Below, in pieces: positions 18,126 to 25,981 of a DNA stretch of 64,000 nucleotides. The translations under genes were made by a program, and so were the position numbers. Each line of letters starts with the position of its first letter. Position 1 is the first letter of the stretch. The stretch is from Arthrobacter_H sp030452125. GTDB taxonomy: Bacteria; Actinomycetota; Actinomycetes; Actinomycetales; Micrococcaceae. The stretch lies in assembly GCA_052379645.1 (NCBI GenBank), contig JBQSYU010000001.1, one strand, 5' to 3'. The notes below the pieces were generated by a model. It did not search any database and was not told where the DNA came from. It saw only the letters and a list, made by a program, of their open reading frames with translations.

Positions 18126-19034
18126 ATGACCGTGGTCATCGCGTTCATCGCCAACATCCTGGTGGCGATCGCGAAGTCGGTGGCTGCCGTGGTGACCGGC
18201 TCGGCCTCCATGGTCGCGGAGGCCGCCCACTCCTGGGCCGATGCGGGAAACGAGATCTTCCTGCTCATCGCCGACCGGCGTTCGGCCCGCCCGAAGGACT
18301 CAAGGCACCCGCTGGGTTTCGGGCGGGAAGCCTACGTCTGGTCGATGTTCGCCGCCGTGGGGATCTTCACCGCCGGCGCCGTCTTCTCGATCATGCACGG
18401 GCTCCAGGAACTCAGCAACCCGGCCCCCGTGGAGTCCCCCGGGATCGCCTTCCTCATCCTGGGGCTGGCCTTCCTGATCGAGGGCACCTCCTTCACCCAG
18501 GCCGTGGTGCAGGCCCGGCGCAAGGCCCAAGCGCAGGGCACCTCGACGTTCGAGCTGGTGCTGCGGACCTCCAATACGACCCTGCGGGCCGTGGTGGCGG
18601 AGGACTTCGCCGCCCTGATCGGTCTCCTCGCCGCCGGCACCGGCATCTACCTCCACCAGGTCACCGGCGATGCCCGATGGGATGCGGCCGGCTCGATCGT
18701 CATCGGCGTGCTGCTGGCCGTCGTGGCGTTGGTGCTCATCGACAGGAACCGGTTGTTCCTGATCGGCGCCAGTTCCACCCCGGAAATCCGGGCGCGGGTC
18801 GGCCGGGCCCTGCAGCGGCATCGGGAAATCGAGCGGGTCACCTACCTGCATCTGGAATACATCGGACCGGACCGGCTTTTTCTGGTCGCCGAAGTGGATC
18901 TGGTGGGAAACGATCCGGAGGAGGACGTGGCCCGGCAGATGCGCCGGCTCGAACGTGAGCTCGAAGCCCATGAAGGCATCGAAACAGCCGTGTTGTCGCT
19001 CTCGGTCAGCGACGAGGCGTCACTGGAGTTCTAG
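18126..19034 (+). CDS. Cation diffusion facilitator family transporter
   Basis: 302 residues with six membrane segments. Residues 1-50 carry the CDF signature AAVVTGSASMVAEAAHSWADAGNEIFLL with the metal-site Asp/His set (HSWAD). A second DF pair is in VVAEDFAALIGLLAA, and a cytosolic C-terminal domain runs from about 215. Probably exports Zn, Fe or Mn. It overlaps the end of the convergent FadB-like gene by 4 bp. Confidence 0.88.
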   Translation: MTVVIAFIANILVAIAKSVAAVVTGSASMVAEAAHSWADAGNEIFLLIADRRSARPKDSRHPLGFGREAYVWSMFAAVGIFTAGAVFSIMHGLQELSNPAPVESPGIAFLILGLAFLIEGTSFTQAVVQARRKAQAQGTSTFELVLRTSNTTLRAVVAEDFAALIGLLAAGTGIYLHQVTGDARWDAAGSIVIGVLLAVVALVLIDRNRLFLIGASSTPEIRARVGRALQRHREIERVTYLHLEYIGPDRLFLVAEVDLVGNDPEEDVARQMRRLERELEAHEGIETAVLSLSVSDEASLEF

Positions 19035-20503
19035 GCCTCACGCCAGCGGGTGATTCCACCGGTCCACGCCGGGAATCCGGCACCATCTACCGAGGCGATG
19101 TTCAGTGCTGCGGCCATCGCCGGCCCCTGGTCCTCCAGGTGTTTGCGTCCGGCCCGGGCCATCGCCGAGAGCAGGCGTGTCTGGGCCGGATCGGTGGACA
19201 GCCCGGGGGCCTCCTGCCCTCCTTCGGGGGCCGGGGCGATGGCGTCCCGGCGGGGCGGCTCCTGCAGGCTTTCGACCACGGCCTGGAACAGCGGGGACGC
19301 CAGCCCCGCCTTCTCGGCGGCCCGTTCAACGGAGATGGCTGACATCCCCCCGACCACCAGGTCCCGTGCGGTGTCCCGGGCGGCCGCCAGGAGGTCCGCT
19401 CCCATCCGCCGGGCCATTTCCGGGGCGCTCATCCGCGCATCCTCGCCGACTTCGTCGTCCGCCACCGCAGCGGTTCCCGCGGCGGCAGGAGTCTGGGCAG
19501 CGGCGGAGGTCACCGCATCGGGAACGGCACCGGTGGTCGCGTCGATGGCCTGGCGTCCGGCCGCCTTGCGGTCGGTGTGCCGCAGGCCGATCATCGCCGT
19601 GGAGACCGGCGAAACGACGGTCTGCGTGTAGTAGCGGGCCTCGATGGCGGTGGCTGTCTCCACGTCGACCTGTGCCCCTTCCACGGCGGCGGCGAGGATG
19701 GCGCGTGGCGCCGGGTTGTGCAGCGCGTCCGGGCGGCCGCGCAGTCGGGCGGGCAGGAACTGCAGGATCTCGGTCAACGCGTTCCGGCCGGGTCCGGTGG
19801 GAACCTGCGGTGCCCCGTCGGGAAAGACGTAGCCCTCGGCGTCCCAGGGCTGGCGCGCCACGGGATGCTCCCGGATCCACCGTCGTGCTGCCGGCAGCAG
19901 GTGTTCCTCGGTCTCGAGCGACTCGTCGATGATGCCCAGTTGGAGCCCGTCCCGGGCGCCCACGATGGTTCCGCTGAGCAGCAGTTCGTCCAGGGCGCGT
20001 TCGATGCCGAGCAGCCGGGTGGTGCGCAGGACGCCTCCGGCGCCCGGGCAGATCCCGAAATCGACTTCGGGCAGACCGAACCTGTTGCCGGGGGCGTCCA
20101 CGGCGATGCGGTGGTGGGTGGCCAAGGCCAGCCCCAGGCCGCCGCCGATGGCCGCCCCGTTCAGTGCGGCCACGACGGGGACCCCGGTCGTTTCCAGGCG
20201 GCGCAGCAACCGGCCCCACCCCCGGGCCAGCTCATCCACCGTCCGGGCATCCGCGGCGGTCGCCGCGGCCATCGCCTCCAGATCGGCGCTGGCGCAGAAA
20301 CTGCTCTTCGCCGAGGTGAGGATGATTCCGGCGACGGAGGCGGGGTCCGCGGCCCGGCGTTCGTCGAGGGCATCCAGCCGTCGGGTCATCGAGGCGATGA
20401 AGGCAGCATCGAGCAGGTTCACCGTCCGTCCGGGGGCATCGAGGATCCAGGTGAGGATCCCGGCGTCGTCCTCCTGCTCGCGAATGGCCTCTTGCTCTTC
20501 CAT
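19031..20503 (-). CDS. FadB-like protein: enoyl-CoA hydratase domain without the NAD-binding dehydrogenase domain
   Basis: 490 residues from ATG 20503 (GGAGG six bases upstream, between two ATGs). Residues 1-190 form a crotonase domain with AALNGAAIGGGLGLALATHHRIA and GLPEVDFGICPGAGG. Residues 190-330 resemble the FadB/FadJ linker (NPAPRAILAAAVEGAQVDVETATAIEARYYTQ). FadB proteins normally continue with a Rossmann domain with GxGxxG, about 190 residues; none is seen. Instead there is an Ala-rich stretch and then a fragment of the C-terminal dehydrogenase domain ending GAGFPAWTGGITRW. The hydratase is probably intact; dehydrogenase activity is unlikely. It follows thiolase by 14 bp. Confidence 0.85.
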   Translation of the reverse strand: MEEQEAIREQEDDAGILTWILDAPGRTVNLLDAAFIASMTRRLDALDERRAADPASVAGIILTSAKSSFCASADLEAMAAATAADARTVDELARGWGRLLRRLETTGVPVVAALNGAAIGGGLGLALATHHRIAVDAPGNRFGLPEVDFGICPGAGGVLRTTRLLGIERALDELLLSGTIVGARDGLQLGIIDESLETEEHLLPAARRWIREHPVARQPWDAEGYVFPDGAPQVPTGPGRNALTEILQFLPARLRGRPDALHNPAPRAILAAAVEGAQVDVETATAIEARYYTQTVVSPVSTAMIGLRHTDRKAAGRQAIDATTGAVPDAVTSAAAQTPAAAGTAAVADDEVGEDARMSAPEMARRMGADLLAAARDTARDLVVGGMSAISVERAAEKAGLASPLFQAVVESLQEPPRRDAIAPAPEGGQEAPGLSTDPAQTRLLSAMARAGRKHLEDQGPAMAAALNIASVDGAGFPAWTGGITRWREA

Positions 20504-20517
20504 GTCCATCCTCCGGT

Positions 20518-21729
20518 TCAGCTGCGTTCGATCAGGGTGGCGACGCCCATGCCGCCGCCGATGCACAACGTGACCACCGCACGGCGGAGCCCGGTGCGTT
20601 CGAGTTCATCGACCATGGTGCCCAGGATCATCGCCCCCGTGGCACCGAGGGGGTGGCCCATCGCGATGGCGCCACCGTGGACGTTGAGCCGGTCGTCGGC
20701 GATGGCGAAGTCACGCTGGTATTTGAGTGCGACGGCGGCGAAGGCCTCGTTGATCTCCCACAGGTCGATGTCCTCGGGGCCCAACCCCGCGGTGGCCAAC
20801 AGCTTGCGGGTGGCGGGGGTGGGGCCGGTGAGCATGACCGTCGGATCCGCTCCGGAGACCGCGGCTGCGGTGATACGCGCCCGCGGGGTCAGCCCCAGGT
20901 CCTCGCCCACGGTTTCGGAGCCGATCAGGACCAGACCGGCCCCGTCGACGATGCCCGAGGAGTTGCCCCCGGTATGGACGTGGTCGATCTCCGGGACCCA
21001 ATGGTATTTTTCCAGCGCGACGGCATCGAAGCCGCCATCGGTGCCCATCCGGGCGAAGGCGGGACGGATCGAGGCCAGCGTGTCCACGGTGGTCCCGCGG
21101 CGCAGATGCTCGTCGTGGTCCAGGACGGCCACCCCGTTCTGGTCCTTCACCGGCACGATCGACCGCTCGAAGTACCCGTGGTCCCACGCCGCGGCAGCCC
21201 GTTGCTGTGATCTGGCGGCGAAGGCGTCCACGGTCCTGCGGTCGAAGCCTTCGATCGTGGCGATGAGGTCGGCGCTGATCCCCTGCGGGACGTAGGAGGT
21301 GTCGAAGCTGGTGGCCGGGTCGAAGGCCCAGGCCCCGCCGTCGGAGCCGATGGGGACCCTGGACATGGATTCGACGCCGCCGGCGATGACCAGATGTTCC
21401 CAGCCGGAGCGGACCTTCGCGGCGGCAAGATTGGCGGCCTCCAGTCCGGAGGCACAAAACCGGTTGAGTTGGAATCCGCCGACGGTGTCCGGAAGTCCGG
21501 CGGCGATGGCCGCGATCCGGGCGATGTCGGCCCCCTGGTCGCCGATCGGGGTGACCACCCCGAGGATGAGATCGTCGATGCGTGATTCATCCAGCCCCGG
21601 ATTGCGTTCACGCAGGGCATCGATCAGACCGGTGACCAGCGAAATCGGTTTGGTCCCGTGCAGGGCCCCCTGGCGACCGCGACCGCGCGGGGTGCGCACG
21701 GCGTCATAGATATAGGCTTCGCTGCTCAT
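20518..21729 (-). CDS. Acetyl-CoA C-acyltransferase (thiolase)
   Basis: 403 residues from ATG 21729. All thiolase landmarks are present: nucleophile Cys92 in NRFCASGLEA, NEAFAA, the catalytic His in GGAIAMGHPLGATGA, and the second Cys in TLCIGGGMG near the C-terminus. It cleaves 3-ketoacyl-CoA (or condenses acetyl-CoA). It is the first gene of a two-gene beta-oxidation operon with the FadB-like protein, the usual fadA/fadB pairing in reversed order. Confidence 0.93.
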   Translation of the reverse strand: MSSEAYIYDAVRTPRGRGRQGALHGTKPISLVTGLIDALRERNPGLDESRIDDLILGVVTPIGDQGADIARIAAIAAGLPDTVGGFQLNRFCASGLEAANLAAAKVRSGWEHLVIAGGVESMSRVPIGSDGGAWAFDPATSFDTSYVPQGISADLIATIEGFDRRTVDAFAARSQQRAAAAWDHGYFERSIVPVKDQNGVAVLDHDEHLRRGTTVDTLASIRPAFARMGTDGGFDAVALEKYHWVPEIDHVHTGGNSSGIVDGAGLVLIGSETVGEDLGLTPRARITAAAVSGADPTVMLTGPTPATRKLLATAGLGPEDIDLWEINEAFAAVALKYQRDFAIADDRLNVHGGAIAMGHPLGATGAMILGTMVDELERTGLRRAVVTLCIGGGMGVATLIERS

Positions 21730-21827
21730 GCCAGCTCGGCTCCCTTCAGCGCATCCGTCCTGCGTGCAACATCGCACGGTGGTTCCATCGTAGGCGGTTC
21801 GGCTCCACGGGGGCAGGGTCGGGTGCT

Positions 21828-21995
21828 TCACCGGTCGGCGGCAGGGAAACCATGGCCCGGATCTTCTGCGGTGCTGCCTGCGACTTCGCGGGCGAGGCAT
21901 TATGCCTGGCCGTCCTTCCCACGGGCCAGCCGTGGGCGGCGGCGAACCAGCTGGCAGGAGCCGCAGGTGAACTCATTGGAAGCCCGGGACCCGGT
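21828..21995 (-). pseudogene. Possible remnant of a DUF4193-type zinc-ribbon gene
   Basis: In the 320-bp gap between thiolase and tRNA-Ala, one minus-strand frame reads SNEFTCGSCQLVRRRPRLARGKDGQ, close to the C-terminal zinc ribbon of small DUF4193 proteins of actinobacteria. A TAA at 21900-21902 interrupts it, after which the same frame continues CLARE and runs to a TGA at 21828. No start codon with a ribosome site is visible, so it looks like a decayed gene end. The rest of the gap holds nothing I recognise. Confidence 0.3.
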
Positions 21996-22008
21996 CGGCC
22001 GAAGGGCA

Positions 22009-22048
22009 GAAAAAGAGTCCAGTCGGGGTGACACCCGGCTGGACTCCG
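22009..22048 (-). terminator. Intrinsic terminator of tRNA-Ala(CGC)
   Basis: Hairpin with an 8-bp outer stem (GAGTCCAG with CTGGACTC) plus inner G/C pairs, followed on the minus strand by T5. It lies directly past the tRNA 3' end. Confidence 0.8.
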
Positions 22049-22051
22049 CTG

Positions 22052-22127
22052 TGGTGGAGCTTGGGGGAATCGAACCCCCGACCTTTTCATTGCGAACGAA
22101 ACGCTCTACCAACTGAGCTAAAGCCCC
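22052..22127 (-). tRNA. tRNA-Ala (anticodon CGC)
   Basis: Complete cloverleaf, 76 nt with encoded CCA. The acceptor stem GGGGCTT pairs with AAGCTCC and includes G3-U70. The anticodon loop is TTCGCAA (CGC, reads GCG), and the T-arm is GGGGG-TTCGATT-CCCCC. It is a second alanine isoacceptor about 10 kb from the GGC one, on the same strand. Confidence 0.97.
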
Positions 22128-22210
22128 GCGCGCATGAAATCACACGCTGATACCACGTCCGTCAGCTTAACGCACTCCAAGGGGTCAACACAAAACATGC
22201 CGGCCCCGGC

Positions 22211-23365
22211 TCAGCTATTGCGGCCGCGCGCAGCCACGATCCAGCGGTCGACTATGTCGTAACCGGCCTCCGGACCGGTCCTGCCGTCCTTCCGCCGGAC
22301 CACCGTCACCGCATCCACGAGATTCGGCACGAGGCACACGTGGTTCGGGATGACCTGCAGGACCTCCCCATGGCCCGGAAGCCGACTTCCCGCCGGGTAC
22401 TCCACGGTCCCGTGGTGCTCCGATAGTGCCGAGACATGCGCCCGTGGGGCACCCAGGATCCGCCCGAATCCGGTGGCCCAGGCGGGGCGGTCCCCTCCGA
22501 GGACCTTCGACCCGGCATCGAGCACCACCTGCCCACCGCCCTCGGGGCGGTCCCGCCGGGAGACGACCGTTGCCGCGACCGTCAACGCGATGTCCCCGAC
22601 GTCGCAGTGGCCCATTTCCAGCTGCTGGGCATCGTTGAACACATAGACCCCGGGCCTGACCTCGGTGGCCGCGCCGGGCTCCGAGGCATAGGCCGTCGGG
22701 GTTGAACCGCCACTGAGCTCCAACCCTTCGAAGCCGGCGGCCCGCAGCGAACCGGCGGCCTGACGCAGAACCCGGGATTCGTCGTCCACGGCGCCCGCGG
22801 AGGCGCCGGGGCCATAGCTGTGCCCGGGGAAGGTGAACAAGCCCACGATGCGCAGCCCGGCCTCGCGGGCCGCCACGGCAACGGACGCGGCCTCCTGCGG
22901 ATCCGCGCCGCTGCGGTGGTGTCCGCTGTCGAGTTCGATCATGATGCCGGCCGTAGCTGCTTCCTCGCCCAGTCGGGAGGCCAGGTTCCGTGCTCCTTCG
23001 AGGGAATCGACGCCGACGCGCAACCGGGTCCGTCGGGCCAGTGCCGCCAATCGGGGTGCCATCGGCTCGCCCACCCAGAGCGGATAGGCGATGAACAGGT
23101 CCTCCACGCCGGCGTCGGCGAAGACCTCGGCCTCCCCGAGGGTCGCTACGGTGAGTCCGGTTGCTCCGGCGGCCCGCTGCATGGCCGCGATCTGCAGGAT
23201 CTTATGGGTTTTGGCATGGGGACGCAGTCGCTGTCCCCGTGCGGAAACGGCCCGCCCCAGCGCGTCGATGTTCCGGCGAAGGATATCGAGGTCGATCAGG
23301 ACCTCGGGGGTCTGCAGCGTCGAGGGGACGACGGCGGGGAGCTTGCTGCCCCTAGCGGCTTCCAT
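22211..23365 (-). CDS. D-threonine aldolase/D-serine dehydratase-type PLP enzyme
   Basis: 384 residues from ATG 23365. Fold-type III PLP barrel: VLIDLDILRRNIDALGRAV, then the PLP lysine motif RPHAKTHKILQIAAMQ (Lys about 55), IMIELDSGHHRSG, and the C-terminal beta domain with the metal-site HVCLVPNLVDAVTVV (His and a downstream Cys), as in D-threonine aldolase and DSD1. Likely acts on D-amino acids or D-beta-hydroxy amino acids. An ATG at 23413 is an alternative start. The preferred start overlaps the end of the upstream HTH gene by 14 bp, suggesting translational coupling. Confidence 0.85.
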   Translation of the reverse strand: MEAARGSKLPAVVPSTLQTPEVLIDLDILRRNIDALGRAVSARGQRLRPHAKTHKILQIAAMQRAAGATGLTVATLGEAEVFADAGVEDLFIAYPLWVGEPMAPRLAALARRTRLRVGVDSLEGARNLASRLGEEAATAGIMIELDSGHHRSGADPQEAASVAVAAREAGLRIVGLFTFPGHSYGPGASAGAVDDESRVLRQAAGSLRAAGFEGLELSGGSTPTAYASEPGAATEVRPGVYVFNDAQQLEMGHCDVGDIALTVAATVVSRRDRPEGGGQVVLDAGSKVLGGDRPAWATGFGRILGAPRAHVSALSEHHGTVEYPAGSRLPGHGEVLQVIPNHVCLVPNLVDAVTVVRRKDGRTGPEAGYDIVDRWIVAARGRNS

Positions 23366-23576
23366 CACTGGTGATGCCACCGTCCTGTTTGAGCCCTTCG
23401 CGGGTGGCGACATATTGACGCTCGATATAGGCCTCGAGTTCGCTGCGCTCCACGCGCCAGACGCCCCGCCCGCCGACCTTGATGGCGGGGAGCTCGCCGC
23501 TACGGACCAGCGAACGAACCTGGGGCATGTTCACGCTCAACTCCTCGGCGACGTCTTCCAGACGCATGAATCTCAT
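23352..23576 (-). CDS. Small helix-turn-helix DNA-binding protein (MerR/excisionase-like, BldC type)
   Basis: 74 residues. The winged-helix pattern MRFMRLEDVAEELSVNMPQVRSLVRSGELPAIKVGGRGVWRVERSELEAYIERQ is split as a helix-turn-helix (9-27) and a beta wing (31-42). Such BldC-like proteins are common single-domain regulators in actinobacteria; the target is unknown. It overlaps the PLP enzyme gene, so the two share an operon. Confidence 0.85.
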   Translation of the reverse strand: MRFMRLEDVAEELSVNMPQVRSLVRSGELPAIKVGGRGVWRVERSELEAYIERQYVATREGLKQDGGITSDGSR

Positions 23577-23647
23577 ATCTCGAAGTTAGCCCGTGTTTGA
23601 CGTCGTTTCCAGTCATTAGGAGCACGTGGGGACAATCAGGGGTCACG

Positions 23648-23797
23648 TCACGTAGGCCCGCAGGATTCCCTCTGGGGGAATCTCGCGGGCCATACTCGTA
23701 GTGGACTATTGGTTGCGGGGCTTCTTGGGCCGTACCGTTCCGGAAGCGCTGGTGGTGCCGCCGAACCGTCAACCTGACCTTCGAATGCTTGTGGCAT
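23648..23797 (-). CDS. Possible small protein ORF, unknown
   Basis: In the 388-bp gap between the HTH and Lrp genes, an ATG at 23797 with AGAGGAA at good spacing opens a 49-codon frame starting MPQAFEGQVDGSAAP and ending RESCGPT. Third positions are unusually AT-rich with rare codons (AGA, CTA, AGT), unlike the neighbours, and its end overlaps a hairpin (about 23657-23689). It may be a real small protein, a leader ORF or chance. Nothing else coding is visible in the gap. Confidence 0.3.
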   Translation of the reverse strand: MPQAFEGQVDGSAAPPALPERYGPRSPATNSPLRVWPARFPQRESCGPT

Positions 23798-23859
23798 TGC
23801 CCAGTTCCTCTCATCAATAGACCATTCGCCGGTCAGACCGCGCAACAGTATTGATTTTG

Positions 23860-23869
23860 ATTGATCAAT
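23860..23869. promoter_or_regulatory. Palindromic AT-rich operator candidate upstream of the Lrp gene
   Basis: Perfect palindrome ATTGATCAAT inside the AT-rich stretch 23848-23872, about 95 bp before the Lrp start. Lrp/AsnC proteins often autoregulate through AT-rich palindromes; this link is inferred. Confidence 0.35.
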
Positions 23870-23964
23870 ATGACTACTCTTGGATTCCGTTCGCGGAGAA
23901 CGTTGGTCATTTTGACCGGCATCCGGCCGAGGCCATCCGCAGCACCCCAGCAAAGGAGCACCGG

Positions 23965-24438
23965 GTGACACCCGAGCGATATCAACTCGACACCACGGAT
24001 CGCCGCATCCTGGCCGCCATGGACCAGGACCCGCGCATCCCGATCATGATGCTGGCCCAGCGGCTGGGCCTGGCTCGTGGGACCGTACAATCCCGCCTCG
24101 AGAAGCTGGCAGCCTCGGGTGCCTTGCGTCCCAACAGCAGTCGCGTCACCCCTGCCGCCCTGGGCCGCGGGGTCTCCGCCTCCGTCTCCGCGGAATTGGA
24201 CCAGTCCAAGCTGGACGAGGCGATCGCTGCGTTGCGGGACATTCCCGAGGTGCTCGAATGCTTCGCGCCGGCCGGTGACACCGACCTGCTCATCCGGGTC
24301 GTGGCCTCGGACCCGGATGACCTGTACCGGGTCAGTGAGGTCATCCGTTTCTGCCCGGGCATCACGCGCACCTCGACGTCGATGTTCCTGCGTGAGGTCA
24401 TCCCCTACCGCACCACCGGCCTGCTCCACGAACCCTGA
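23965..24438 (+). CDS. Lrp/AsnC-family transcriptional regulator
   Basis: 157 residues from GTG 23965 (AAGGAG upstream; the longer frame to 23851 is AT-rich leader). N-terminal HTH LDTTDRRILAAMDQDPRIPIMMLAQRLGLARGTVQSRLEKL, then the RAM ligand-binding domain with ECFAPAGDTDLLIRVVASDPDDLYRV. Probably senses an amino acid. It faces the SDR-DUF2867 gene convergently, 21 bp apart; no catabolic neighbour indicates its ligand. Confidence 0.9.
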   Translation: MTPERYQLDTTDRRILAAMDQDPRIPIMMLAQRLGLARGTVQSRLEKLAASGALRPNSSRVTPAALGRGVSASVSAELDQSKLDEAIAALRDIPEVLECFAPAGDTDLLIRVVASDPDDLYRVSEVIRFCPGITRTSTSMFLREVIPYRTTGLLHEP

Positions 24439-24459
24439 TCCGTCGAAAGGCAGTGGGTT

Positions 24460-25926
24460 TCAGGCCCCGGAGCGTTGATGCGCTGCGCGGACCACGCGGT
24501 CCACCATGCTCTTGAAGATGACCCCATGGAAGGGCAGAACCCCCAGCCAATAGAGCCGACCCCATAAGCCGCGGGGGAAGAAGATCGCCCGCTGACGGTA
24601 CATGCTTCCGCCCCCGGGCGCCGGCTCGACCCTCAACTCCAGCCAGGCGCCACCGGGCACCTTCATCTCGGCGCGCAACAGCAGTGACTTCCCGGGCTCG
24701 ATGGCCTCGACGCGCCACCAATCAACGACGTCATTGAGCATGAGGTTCGTTTGACTCCTGCGCCCACGACGCAGCCCGACACCACCGGCCAGCTTGTCCA
24801 TCCAGCCACGGACCGACCAGGCCAGGGGCATGGAGTACCAGCCGTTATCGCCACCGATGCCCTCGATGACCTTCCACACCTGCTCGGGGGAAGCGTCGGA
24901 GGCCCGTTCCCGGTCGTCGGTGAAAACGGTCCGCCGGGCCCATTCCGGGTCACTCGGCAAGGGTTCGGCCGGCTCCGCCAGTACTTCGGCATTGGCCCAG
25001 GACGTCTCCACGGCCCCCGCCTCGATCTTGATCAGAGCCAACTCCACCGACCGCTCATAGCCGGTCAGGCCGCCCTCGGGAGGAGAAATCAGATCATCGA
25101 TGCGCCGGTCCTTCACCACGCAGTCATGCTGCAACGACTCCACCAGCGGGATGGCCAGTGCGCGGGGAATGGGCGTGACCAGATTGACCCACTGGCCGGC
25201 GAGCCACGGGGTGAGCACGGGCAGCGCAATCACCCAGGGTTGGCGCAGACCCGCGACCTTGGCATAACCGCGCATCATCTCCGAATAGGTCGGGGCGTCG
25301 GGCCCGCCGATATCGAAGGTTCCGGCGGCCCCTTCGGGCAACTCGGCGGCATTGACCAGATAGTAGAGCGCGTCCCGGACGGCGATGGGTTGGACCCGGT
25401 TCCTCACCCAGCGGGGCGCGGGCATGACCGGCAGGACGTCGGTGAGGTGCCTGACCATTTCGAAGCTGGCGGATCCTGAGCCGATCAGTAGTCCGGCTTG
25501 CAAGACCACCGTTGGGGTTCCCGAGGTGGAGAGGATCTCACCCACCTCCTTGCGGGAGGCCAGATGGCGGCTGAGCTCACCTTCGGGGTGGAGCCCGGAG
25601 AGGTAGACAATCCGCTTCAGACCAGCTTCGCGCGCGGCCTGGGCCACGTTGAGCGCACAGCTACGCTCGATTCGTTCGAAGGAGGCGTCCCCACCCATGG
25701 AGTGCACCAGATACATCATGACGTCGACCCCCTCGACCAGCTGCTGCGCGGCCCGGGCGTCCTCGAGGGCCCCTTCGACGACTTCCACCTGATGGGCCCA
25801 CGGAATATCGCGGAGCTTGGCGGGATTGCGGGTCAGCACCCGCACGGTGTGCCCCCGTTCCAGCAATAGCGGAACCAACCGGCCCCCGACGTATCCGGTG
25901 GCTCCGGCCACGGCAATGCGGCTCAT
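24460..25926 (-). CDS. SDR-DUF2867 fusion protein
   Basis: 488 residues from ATG 25926 (GAAGGAGAAGC upstream). Residues 1-300 form an NAD(P)-binding atypical SDR (VAGATGYVGGRLVPLLLERGHTVRVLTRNP; YLVHSMGG). The last ~180 residues are DUF2867, an SRPBCC-like domain (WKVIEGIGGDNGWYSMPLAW ... WRVEAIEPGKSLLLRAEM ... FFPRGLWGRLYWLGVLPFH). Function unknown. It is 55 bp downstream of the TspO-like gene and probably co-transcribed with it, away from the carotenoid operon; a similar lipid or pigment-related role is possible but unproved. Confidence 0.85.
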   Translation of the reverse strand: MSRIAVAGATGYVGGRLVPLLLERGHTVRVLTRNPAKLRDIPWAHQVEVVEGALEDARAAQQLVEGVDVMMYLVHSMGGDASFERIERSCALNVAQAAREAGLKRIVYLSGLHPEGELSRHLASRKEVGEILSTSGTPTVVLQAGLLIGSGSASFEMVRHLTDVLPVMPAPRWVRNRVQPIAVRDALYYLVNAAELPEGAAGTFDIGGPDAPTYSEMMRGYAKVAGLRQPWVIALPVLTPWLAGQWVNLVTPIPRALAIPLVESLQHDCVVKDRRIDDLISPPEGGLTGYERSVELALIKIEAGAVETSWANAEVLAEPAEPLPSDPEWARRTVFTDDRERASDASPEQVWKVIEGIGGDNGWYSMPLAWSVRGWMDKLAGGVGLRRGRRSQTNLMLNDVVDWWRVEAIEPGKSLLLRAEMKVPGGAWLELRVEPAPGGGSMYRQRAIFFPRGLWGRLYWLGVLPFHGVIFKSMVDRVVRAAHQRSGA

Positions 25927-25981
25927 CTGCTTCTCCTTCGTCGGTGGTGCTCTTGAAAACTGGTGGTTCAACGAACAGCTG

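Noticed and set aside
19577..21295. Long plus-strand open frame opposite the thiolase/FadB-like pair
   Set aside because: Low-complexity antisense of two well-supported genes; no start with a ribosome site.
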